A stretch of DNA of 64,000 nucleotides from Victivallales bacterium (GTDB lineage Bacteria; Verrucomicrobiota; Lentisphaeria; Oligosphaerales; Oligosphaeraceae): positions 62,001-126,000 of the forward strand of contig JAFXUD010000062.1 in assembly GCA_017535315.1 (NCBI GenBank), given 5' to 3'. Position 1 is the first letter of the stretch; every line of letters starts with the position of its first letter. The position numbers and the translations under genes are program-made. Shown one piece after another: positions 37,881-44,560 of this stretch. The notes under the pieces are model-generated. The model was not told the DNA's origin, did not search any database, and worked only from the letters and a program-made list of their open reading frames with translations.

Positions 37881-39158
37881 ATGAACAAGCAGACAAGGCG
37901 CAGAAAAACAGAAGAAAACGAGGTATCGGCTCCGATTGTATGCCGATGCATCCCCTTTGGTGCGCTGAACAAACGAATGAGCGATGCCTATGGTGAGGCT
38001 ATCTACCCCGTTGAATCCATCCACGACACGCTTAATACCCTCGGCTGGGCCGCCAACGAACATCTCATAGAGGGCTTTTCCGCGTGGGATGACGACATCA
38101 TGCCCTGGTCAGCCGATTCCAGAGGACGCGTCGTGGATCAGCAGGACCAATTGCTGATCTCTGAAATACAAGACTTCATGGAGGACAACGACATCCGTCT
38201 GACCTCCTTCGGCTGTGACCTTGCCCGAGAGGCTGTCTTCGCCAACGGAGCCCTTACCAACCCTTCTGAAAACATTCGTATGCTTGCATGGCGCAAACTT
38301 GAGCGGGCTGTCTTCATCGCCAGTGCACTCAACGCGGAATCCTTCAGAATCTTCATCGGGCGGGAGGGTTTCGAGGAACCACTGAATGTCGCATGGGGAA
38401 CCTCTTTTACGCACCTTATTGAAGGCTTGAAGAGCGTCAATGCCGCCCTGCGAAATCGTTCCATCAAAAACATCGAGCTGCTTCTTGGATACACACGCAA
38501 GCTCCGTCGTCATCTTTTTCTCTCCACTCCTGCACAGGCCCTGCTTGTCCTAAGTCAAATCGACGCCTGCAAGTCCTGGAGAATCTGTCTGGAAAACGAC
38601 AACCTGGATGACATTTCCACGTTTGCGGTCATTGCCCAATGCGATGCACTTTCATATGTACCCTTTGGAGCGATCGGCAGCCAGGGATGGACTGAAAACA
38701 TCGCCAATACCGTCCAGCTTCTGGCCACTCTGCAAAAACTGGGATGGCAGGGCATCGCGGAATGTGTCGGTCATCCATCCAGAACCGAGGCGACTCCCGA
38801 TGACCGCGAATTGCTGAAACGGCAGTTCATCACCAACTCCATCACAGCCTTGACCATTGCCATCCAGCAGTCGGAGCAACTGGTCAAAGACTGGGACAAG
38901 GGGCTTTCACCGTCCGAGGTCGGCATTATGGCCGCCCTGATTTCCTCCAACCTCAATCCCGATGCAATTTTGATGAAGGCTGTCTCCTCCGAGTCCTCTT
39001 CCGATGCGGAGTCGTCTGAAGAGGAAATACCGCCTCCACCGCCGCCGATGGAGCCCCCCGCCCCACCTTTGGAATCGCTTGCTGAAGCTCCAAGGCCAAA
39101 AGCCAGAAGCACTGCCAGCAAACGCTGCCCACGATACAAGAACAATCGGCGCAAATAG
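37881..39158 (+). CDS. Xylose-isomerase-like protein, probable pseudoenzyme
   Basis: This 425-aa protein follows XylA topology. FANGALTNPSENIRMLAW corresponds to the XylA stretch F-H-G-A-A-T-S-P-N-A-D-V-F, RIFIGREGFEE to VFWGGREGYE, and GWTENIANTVQLLATL to GWDTDQFPTNVYDTTLAM. Key active-site words are altered: the catalytic FHDRD reads AWDDD (His lost), IEPKP reads IELLL (Lys lost), IEANHATLAGH reads LENDNLDDIS (His lost), and the SIDAN metal site reads AIGS. Two Glu ligands seem to remain. The C-terminal 60 residues are Ser/Glu-, then Pro-, then Lys/Arg-rich. It probably binds a ligand or protein rather than isomerising sugar. No strong ribosome-binding site is visible. Confidence 0.78.
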   Translation: MNKQTRRRKTEENEVSAPIVCRCIPFGALNKRMSDAYGEAIYPVESIHDTLNTLGWAANEHLIEGFSAWDDDIMPWSADSRGRVVDQQDQLLISEIQDFMEDNDIRLTSFGCDLAREAVFANGALTNPSENIRMLAWRKLERAVFIASALNAESFRIFIGREGFEEPLNVAWGTSFTHLIEGLKSVNAALRNRSIKNIELLLGYTRKLRRHLFLSTPAQALLVLSQIDACKSWRICLENDNLDDISTFAVIAQCDALSYVPFGAIGSQGWTENIANTVQLLATLQKLGWQGIAECVGHPSRTEATPDDRELLKRQFITNSITALTIAIQQSEQLVKDWDKGLSPSEVGIMAALISSNLNPDAILMKAVSSESSSDAESSEEEIPPPPPPMEPPAPPLESLAEAPRPKARSTASKRCPRYKNNRRK

Positions 39159-39187
39159 CTGGTGTTGTGCATTGCGTTTTTAACGTG

Positions 39188-39227
39188 GCAAAAGCCCTGC
39201 AGACTTGAGTCTGCAACACAGAACAGG
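39188..39227 (-). repeat. Head-plus-hairpin repeat, copy e
   Basis: Read on the minus strand: CCTGTTCTGTG, then TTGCAGACT-CA-AGTCTGCAG and the tail GGCTTTTGC. Head and tail match copy b at 5256 while the stem sequence is entirely different. It lies in the 133-bp gap before rsmI. Confidence 0.65.
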
Positions 39228-39291
39228 TCCTGCAGTTTGCCACTAGCCTCTGCGTCGCGCTTAATAATGCGATGGAACCCACCGTTTAGCC

Positions 39292-40017
39292 ATGTCAGAA
39301 CTCTACATCATCGCGACCCCCATCGGCAATCTCTCCGATGTTAGCCAGCGGGTCATTGAAACCATCAAGTCCCTGGATGCCCTTGCCTGCGAGGATACGC
39401 GGCACACGGGCAACCTGCTACATCTGCTGGGAATCGAGCGCCCACCGCTGGTCTTCTCCAACCACGAGTTCAATGAAAAGCAGACAGCGTCAAGAATCGT
39501 CGGTCTGCTGAACGAGGGCAAAAAGGTGGGCATCTGCAGCGATGCAGGCTATCCATTGATAAGCGACCCAGGCTACCCAGCCGTGCGCGCCGCAATAGAG
39601 GCGGGACACACCATTGTGCCCATACCAGGAGCCAGCGCCGTACCATTGGCGCTCATCATCTCGGGGCTTCCCACCAGCAGCTACACCTTCAAGGGCTTCG
39701 CACCGCGCAAACCAGGTGCCAGACGCGCCTTTCTGGAGATGGAAACGGAGATGCCCCACACGCTGGTCTTCTATGAATCCCCTTTCCGTATCGGCAAACT
39801 TTTGGAAGAGGCAGCCGAGGTTTATGGCAACAGACAGGCGGCAGTCTGTCTGGAACTAACCAAGCAGTTCGAGCGATGCGACCGCGCACCACTCCTTGAA
39901 CTTGCCGCAGCCTACAAAGATAGAAAGGTCAAGGGGGAAGCCGTCATCGTCATAGCAGGCAACAACCCCAAGTTCATTGAAGAACCAGAGGATGATCTGG
40001 TGTCTCAAGAGGTCTGA
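39292..40017 (+). CDS. rsmI: 16S rRNA (cytidine(1402)-2'-O)-methyltransferase RsmI
   Basis: RsmI 2'-O-methylates C1402 in the decoding centre of 16S rRNA. The 241-aa protein is a tetrapyrrole-methylase-fold enzyme with IIATPIGNLSDVSQRVIETI, CEDTRHTGNLL, GKKVGICSDAGYPLISDPGY, IPGASAVPLAL and FKGFAPRKPGARRAFLE. It is shorter than E. coli RsmI (286 aa) because the C-terminal extension is missing, as in many bacteria. It lies just before the convergent mutarotase-like gene and a 21-bp tandem array. Confidence 0.95.
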   Translation: MSELYIIATPIGNLSDVSQRVIETIKSLDALACEDTRHTGNLLHLLGIERPPLVFSNHEFNEKQTASRIVGLLNEGKKVGICSDAGYPLISDPGYPAVRAAIEAGHTIVPIPGASAVPLALIISGLPTSSYTFKGFAPRKPGARRAFLEMETEMPHTLVFYESPFRIGKLLEEAAEVYGNRQAAVCLELTKQFERCDRAPLLELAAAYKDRKVKGEAVIVIAGNNPKFIEEPEDDLVSQEV

Positions 40018-40063
40018 CGAACTTGGGACGGAGGACAATAGAGGGGGACGGGGGACATGAATT

Positions 40064-40147
40064 GTCGTCCCAAGTCCCGCGTCCGTCGTCCCAAGTCCCG
40101 CGTCCGTCGTCCCAAGTCCCGCGTCCGTCGTCCCAAGTCCCGCGTTC
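40064..40147. repeat. 21-bp tandem repeat, four copies
   Basis: Four adjacent 21-bp units (40064, 40085, 40106, 40127) each consist of GTCGTCC-CAAGTCC-CGCGTCC, themselves three 7-bp words ending GTCC. The last unit differs at one base. A partial inverse copy, GAACTTGGGACGGAGGAC, lies at 40019-40036. The array fills the gap between convergent genes. There are no unique spacers, so it is not CRISPR. Confidence 0.95.
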
Positions 40148-40148
40148 T

Positions 40149-41048
40149 TTAGGCCTTGATTTTCGGTAGAACGTATTTGTCGAAATCAGCGCCTGTTTTG
40201 ATATCAGGGATGCCATTGATGGCCTGCCAGATTTCGACGTGCTCGCATGATTCCTGCGGTGCAAGCTGGAATAAGGGCGCCAGCGTTTCGATTTCGCAGA
40301 ATTCTTTGCAGGAGTAGCTTTCAAGATTGCAGCCATTGTCGGGGTAGTTGACCTCGTTTTGGTCATAGAACTCGATGATCTTCACGAAGGCGGTGCCGTT
40401 CAGAACGTAGGCAATCCATCCGTCGCTGGCGTAGAAGCCGATTTTGATGGGGGATTTTGCCTTGGTATCCTGCTTCAGGAAAATGTAGTCGTCCTCATAT
40501 TGCAAACGATAGTCGTTGAACTTGGAATAGGGCCACAGGGTGAGCGCACGGTCCATGGCGTAGGGGTTGCGGGTGGTATCCCGTCCCTGCGGGATGACGG
40601 CCATTCCGCCAGGTGCCATCATGGAGAGCGCCCACGGCGCCAGTGTCACATCCCAAAGGCCGCAATTGGTGAGCTTGTGGTTCAGCACAAAGCAGTTTTC
40701 ATCCCCCTGGCTGATGGTGATGGTCTTCTTGATGCCTGTGAGGGCTTCGGGCTCGCAGTCGAAGACGATGCCCTCATCGGTGCTGGTTACCTTGACTGGC
40801 ACGTTGTCGGGTGCATAACTGCGCGGAGCCGCCTCGGGGGAATGCCACAGGCGGTGTCCACCCCGCAGCTTGAAGCCCGTGTCGATGTTTTTCATCGGCT
40901 TATTTGGCATAACCACAAAGATATTCTTCCCCCCACCAATGAACCCGCCTATCACGCGAGGACCAAAGTCCTGCGTAACTGCAATGCGGAAATCGCCGCT
41001 GACCAGCTCCACACAGTTGTCGTACTCGCCTACCTTGCATGTATTCAT
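40149..41048 (-). CDS. Galactose-mutarotase-like beta-sandwich protein (DUF4380-like)
   Basis: This 299-aa soluble protein starts MNTCKVGEYDNCVELVSGDF and is predicted to be almost all beta. GDFRIAVTQDFGPRVIGG, GGHRLWHSPEA, LTNCGLWDVTLAPWALSMMAPGG and DGWIAYVLNG resemble proteins of the aldose-1-epimerase/DUF4380 superfamily, which bind or process sugars. No catalytic His/Glu pair can be assigned with certainty. ATG 41048 is chosen because GGAG lies about 9 nt upstream; a longer frame runs into a 25-bp duplicated stretch. Its stop adjoins the 21-bp repeat array. Its role is unknown; sugar or uronate metabolism is likely. Confidence 0.72.
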   Translation of the reverse strand: MNTCKVGEYDNCVELVSGDFRIAVTQDFGPRVIGGFIGGGKNIFVVMPNKPMKNIDTGFKLRGGHRLWHSPEAAPRSYAPDNVPVKVTSTDEGIVFDCEPEALTGIKKTITISQGDENCFVLNHKLTNCGLWDVTLAPWALSMMAPGGMAVIPQGRDTTRNPYAMDRALTLWPYSKFNDYRLQYEDDYIFLKQDTKAKSPIKIGFYASDGWIAYVLNGTAFVKIIEFYDQNEVNYPDNGCNLESYSCKEFCEIETLAPLFQLAPQESCEHVEIWQAINGIPDIKTGADFDKYVLPKIKA

Positions 41049-41060
41049 CTGTTCTTTCTC

Positions 41061-41110
41061 CTGATTATGGGTTATGAAGTGTTTCCTGTTATGGGGTATG
41101 AAGTGTTTAC
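41061..41110. repeat. 25-bp tandem duplication
   Basis: Two near-identical copies of about 25 bp sharing TATGAAGTGTTT (41061-41085 and 41086-41110), directly upstream of the mutarotase-like gene. An IS-end-like sequence follows immediately at 41111. Confidence 0.75.
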
Positions 41111-41303
41111 TGCCAGCCCCCAAAAAAGTGGGACCCGCCCTTTAAGCTTGGGGTCTAATGTAGCCAGTTTTAGGGAGCTTGTCAAGTCGGCTTTTTTGAA
41201 TTCAAAACTCACCTAAGCCAAATCGCCTCTACTAGATGCGGAAGACATGAAAGACCTCAAGCAGCTGGAGGAAAGCTTAAAAACAGAAAACTGTAAGTTA
41301 TAA
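41111..41303 (+). mobile_element. Probable IS3-family remnant (left end and OrfA fragment)
   Basis: TGCCAGCCCCCAAAAAAGTG at 41111-41130 resembles the C-rich ends of IS407-like elements. About 110 bp later, the frame 41223-41303 reads DAEDMKDLKQLEESLKTEN then CKL and a stop. That matches the C-terminal leucine-rich part of IS3-family OrfA (pattern D-L-K-R-L-K-E-L-E-A-E-N). No OrfB remains. The element appears decayed by internal deletion. The identification rests on motif memory. Confidence 0.4.
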
Positions 41304-41349
41304 CTGACAAGAATAAACAAAATGCGATTTGTGTCAGTTATATCTGACA
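41292..41349 (+). promoter_or_regulatory. Paired 18-bp palindromic operators
   Basis: Site 1 TGTAAG-TTATAA-CTGACA (41292-41309) and site 2 TGTCAG-TTATAT-CTGACA (41332-41349) share the same core and lie exactly 40 bp apart, close to four helical turns. They precede the E1 alpha gene by 107-164 bp. They probably bind one dimeric repressor or activator at two sites. A TATATT at 41373-41378 may be the -10, but no good -35 was found. The gap 41049-41455 otherwise holds the duplication and IS remnant. Confidence 0.55.
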
Positions 41350-41455
41350 AAACACACTGCTCCTTTCTCAACTATATTTGCTATCAGTGCAATTATCCCT
41401 TGATACGTGAACGTTTTTTACAATGAAAACACTTATTAAACCAAAGGAAGATATT

Positions 41456-42415
41456 ATGCAGATACCGAACGAGCAATTGCTTGAGATGTACCAGCGGATG
41501 GTGCTGATACGCACATTCGAGGAAACGTTGGGCGAGCTTTTCGCCAAGGGTGCGCTGGGGGGAACCTCCCACTTGTGCATCGGCGAGGAGGCCAGCGCCG
41601 TGGGCGTCATCTCCGCTGCTCGCGACACCGACTGGCTCATCTCAAACCACCGCGGGCACGGACATCTTCTGGCGCGTGGTCTGGAACCTCGCCGCGTAAT
41701 GGGCGAGCTCATGGGCAAGCTCACGGGCTATTGTCGCGGGCGTGGCGGCTCGCAGCACCTCTCCGCCATGGACCGCCATTTCCTCGGCACGAATGGCATC
41801 ACGGGCGGCGGGATTCCCATTGCCGCAGGAGCTGCCTTTGCACTCAAGTATCAGCACAAGGATGAGATAGCTATTTGCTTCTTCGGCGATGGCGCCAGCA
41901 ACCAGGGCACCTTCCATGAGACGCTGAACATGGCCTCCCTCTGGAAGCTGCCCATCCTCTTCCTCTGCGAAAACAACCTTTATGGCATGAGTACGCCCAT
42001 CGCACACTCCTGCGCCAGCGGCTCCATCGCACCGCGCGCCGCCGCCTACAACATGCACGGAAGTGCCTGCGACGGGCTTGATTTGGAGACGGTATATTTC
42101 ACCGCGCAAGCGGCAATTGAGCGCGTCCGTGCGGGAAATGGCCCCGAACTGTTGGAAGTGATGACCTACCGCCAATGCGGTCACTCCAAGAACGATCCGC
42201 GCGTCTATCGCACGCGCGAAGAAGAGGCAGAGATGGCGAAGCGGGACAGCATCGCCTGCACCGCAGCGCTGCTTGTGCAGCGGGGACTTGCGCCAGAGGC
42301 GGTGGAGGCCGCCGCCAATGCTGCCAGAGCCACCATCGCGGCAGCCGCCGAAGAGGCGATGAACGCACCGACAGGCGGCCTGCAGGACGCCACATCCGAC
42401 CTCTTTGCAAACTGA
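41456..42415 (+). CDS. pdhA: 2-oxoacid dehydrogenase E1 component, alpha subunit (pyruvate/acetoin type)
   Basis: This 319-aa thiamine-diphosphate-dependent subunit decarboxylates a 2-oxoacid (pyruvate) or acetoin together with the beta subunit. The E1 alpha landmarks are MVLIRTFEETLGELFAKG, HLCIGEEASAVG, NHRGHGHLLARG, GRGGSQHLS, and the TPP-Mg motif GDGASNQGTFHETLNMASLW ending in ENNLYGMS. CGHSKNDPRVYRTREEEA is also typical. ATG 41456 is chosen because AAGGAAG lies 5 nt upstream; ATG 41423 lacks one. Genes for E2 and E3 are not in this window. The paired operators upstream suggest specific control. Confidence 0.92.
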   Translation: MQIPNEQLLEMYQRMVLIRTFEETLGELFAKGALGGTSHLCIGEEASAVGVISAARDTDWLISNHRGHGHLLARGLEPRRVMGELMGKLTGYCRGRGGSQHLSAMDRHFLGTNGITGGGIPIAAGAAFALKYQHKDEIAICFFGDGASNQGTFHETLNMASLWKLPILFLCENNLYGMSTPIAHSCASGSIAPRAAAYNMHGSACDGLDLETVYFTAQAAIERVRAGNGPELLEVMTYRQCGHSKNDPRVYRTREEEAEMAKRDSIACTAALLVQRGLAPEAVEAAANAARATIAAAAEEAMNAPTGGLQDATSDLFAN

Positions 42416-42433
42416 TTCCACAGGAGAAGCACC

Positions 42434-43417
42434 ATGCCAGAACTATACTACTCAAAAGCAGTCAACGAGGCTCTTGACGAAGAGCTTGCGCGTGATAAAA
42501 ACGTGATTCTCATGGGCGAGGACATCGGCATCTATGGCGGCGCCTTCGGAGCAACGCGCGGCCTCTTTGAAAAATTCGGCGCAGAGCGGCTCTGGGAGAC
42601 CCCCATCTCCGAAAACAGCTTCACGGGGCTGGCGGTCGGAGCCGCCATGATGGGGCTTCGCCCTGTCGTGGAAATAATGTTCATGGACTTCATCGCGCTG
42701 GCGTTGGACCAGCTCCTCAATAGCGCAGGCAAGCTGCACTACATGTACGGTGGGCAAGTCAACGTTCCGCTGGTCATGCGCACCCCTGGCGGCGCCAAGG
42801 GCGGATATGGCCCCAGCCACTCGCAGATGCTGAGCAACCTGCTGGTAGGTGTGCCTGGCATTAAAGTGGTAGCCCCCTCTAATGCCATGCAGGTCAAGGG
42901 TATCCTGAAGGCTGCCATACGCGATGACAACCCCGTGGTTGTTATTGAGAACAAGCGCCTTTACCCCCAGAAGGGCATCGTGCCTGACGGTGACTACACG
43001 CTGCCCTTGGACAAGGCGGTGGTCTTTTCCAGCAAGCTGGCGCCGACGCTGACGCTAGCGAGCTATTCCTCCATGACACCTGTTTGCCTGGCAGTGCAGC
43101 AGGCTTTCGAGAAGGCTGGCATTGGCATCGAGGTGGTGGATTTGGTCAGCTTGCAGCCACTGGACACGGCGACCGTCTTTGCGAGTCTGCGCAAGACGGG
43201 ACGCATCGTCATCGCCGAGGAAGCCTGTCTGACAGGCGGCGTTGGCGCCGAGCTTTCCGCATTGATCGCAGAGCATTGCCTGGATGCACTGGAGGCACCA
43301 ATTGCCCGCGTTGCCGCAAAGGACCTGCCCATACCCTCCTCGCTTGCGATGGAGAAGATGATATTGCCGCAGCCTGACGATGTTGTCAAAGCCGTCAAAA
43401 AGACTCTGGACTACTGA
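42434..43417 (+). CDS. pdhB: 2-oxoacid dehydrogenase E1 component, beta subunit
   Basis: This 327-aa transketolase-like subunit pairs with the alpha subunit. It has ALDEELARDKNVILMGEDIG, FGAERLWETPISENSFTG, RPVVEIMFMDFIALALDQL, GGAKGGYGPSHSQ, VPGIKVVAPSNAMQVKG and, in the C-terminal domain, VVDLVSLQPLDTATVFASLRKTGR. The order alpha-beta with an 18-bp gap and a good GGAGAAG site indicates co-translation. It lacks any lipoyl domain, so the complex needs an E2 encoded elsewhere. The next gene overlaps its stop by TGATG. Confidence 0.93.
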   Translation: MPELYYSKAVNEALDEELARDKNVILMGEDIGIYGGAFGATRGLFEKFGAERLWETPISENSFTGLAVGAAMMGLRPVVEIMFMDFIALALDQLLNSAGKLHYMYGGQVNVPLVMRTPGGAKGGYGPSHSQMLSNLLVGVPGIKVVAPSNAMQVKGILKAAIRDDNPVVVIENKRLYPQKGIVPDGDYTLPLDKAVVFSSKLAPTLTLASYSSMTPVCLAVQQAFEKAGIGIEVVDLVSLQPLDTATVFASLRKTGRIVIAEEACLTGGVGAELSALIAEHCLDALEAPIARVAAKDLPIPSSLAMEKMILPQPDDVVKAVKKTLDY

Positions 43418-44436
43418 TGAAACTGAACACCGAACCAAAACCAGTTCTCGCAATCTGCCTGAACCCCGCCTGGCAGAAGACGCTTCTCTTCAAAAAGGTG
43501 ACTCACGGACAGGTAAACCGTGCTTATCTGGTGAAGCAGTGCGGCGGGGGCAAGGGCGTGAATGTCGTGCGCGTCTTCCGCATGCTAGGCCTGCCCATCG
43601 CGCTGGCGGGCTTTGCTGGCGGCGACACAGGTGAAAAACTCAAAGGCGAAATCGTCGGTTCTGGCGCGTTCTCCCTTATCGTTGATACAGCCTCTGCGAC
43701 CCGTTGCTGCACGACGGTCATTAGCGAAGAGAACGCGGAGGTCACGGAACTCATCGAGCCTTCGGGAAACGTCAGCGACGCAGAGCAGGAAGCTCTGCTT
43801 ACGCTGATTAAAAGCCGCATCTCGGAATTTGGGGCGGTGGTCTGTTCGGGCACCGTCCCGCCAGGTGTTCCGTCCTCCTTCTACGCAAGCGTTGCAGAAG
43901 CGGCCATCCGACAGGGGATTCCCTTTGTGCTGGATGCCGTCAACAACATAGAACCAACCTTGGAAGCAGGCACAGGGGTAACGACGGCATCCTCGCCGTC
44001 GAACGTGCCAACTACTACAGGCACGTGGGGTGCGGGTGTCATTCTGCTGAAAATCAACGCCTCCGAGCTTCGCCAGATTGCAGGGATTGAAGCCTTGTCA
44101 GAGGCGGCGAATGCCCTGCTTACCCGCTATCCGCGCCTTGGGGCGCTTGCGGTAACCGACGGTGCCGCGCCCGCTTGGCTCTTTACGCGTGGCTCATCCC
44201 ACAAAATCACTATACCGCCTCTGCCACATGTCGTCAGTGCCATCGGCGGAGGAGACTGCACCGCTGCCATTCTCACCCGCCGCCTCGCAGAGGGGCTCAA
44301 GAAGAACGACCTGGCTGATGCTTTTGCTGAGGCCCTTTCCTGCGCATCCGCCTCCTGTCTGACCGACACCCCCTCCCTCTTTGAGCCAAGCGTGGCTGAG
44401 GATATCCGCAAGAAAATTGTAGTGGTTAGTTATTAG
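43417..44436 (+). CDS. PfkB-family carbohydrate kinase (phosphofructokinase/tagatose-6-P kinase-like)
   Basis: This 339-aa ribokinase-fold enzyme resembles the LacC/FruK/PfkB branch. CLNPAWQKTLLFKKVTHGQVNRA near the N-terminus (read as CLNPAWQKTLLF) corresponds to the N-P-A-x-D substrate strand, GGGKGVNVVRVFRMLG is the first PfkB signature, and VSAIGGGDCTAAIL is the second. The catalytic Asp is kept in GGGD where most members have GAGD. The Asp usually found in N-P-A-x-D reads Gln here, so sugar specificity may differ. It is translationally coupled to pdhB (TGATG). The stop codon comes from the heptamer array at 44419. Confidence 0.85.
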   Translation: MKLNTEPKPVLAICLNPAWQKTLLFKKVTHGQVNRAYLVKQCGGGKGVNVVRVFRMLGLPIALAGFAGGDTGEKLKGEIVGSGAFSLIVDTASATRCCTTVISEENAEVTELIEPSGNVSDAEQEALLTLIKSRISEFGAVVCSGTVPPGVPSSFYASVAEAAIRQGIPFVLDAVNNIEPTLEAGTGVTTASSPSNVPTTTGTWGAGVILLKINASELRQIAGIEALSEAANALLTRYPRLGALAVTDGAAPAWLFTRGSSHKITIPPLPHVVSAIGGGDCTAAILTRRLAEGLKKNDLADAFAEALSCASASCLTDTPSLFEPSVAEDIRKKIVVVSY

Positions 44437-44556
44437 TGGTTAGTATCATGTGCATGATGGAGAGTGCTAATCATTAGTTCCTAGCCCCTAAGCCATATTT
44501 TCCGCCCCATCTCCTAATCACTTATCACTAACCACTAATCGCTAATCACTAACCAC
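44419..44556. repeat. Degenerate heptamer array in inverted arrangement (locus 4)
   Basis: Left-arm units TGGTTAG, TTATTAG, TGGTTAG (44419-44447) face right-arm units CTAATCA, CTTATCA, CTAACCA, CTAATCG, CTAATCA, CTAACCA (44513-44556), all with a 7-bp period. The left arm encodes the Val-Val-Val-Ser-Tyr end and TAG stop of the kinase. The right arm ends 4 bp before the next start codon. Confidence 0.8.
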
Positions 44557-44560
44557 ACCC

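Noticed and set aside
40064-40147. A possible CRISPR array
   Set aside because: The 21-bp units abut without spacers and no cas genes are present.
44462-44470. A CIRCE heat-shock operator (GAGTGCTAA)
   Set aside because: Only one half-site is present, without the inverted partner, and it is not near a chaperone gene.
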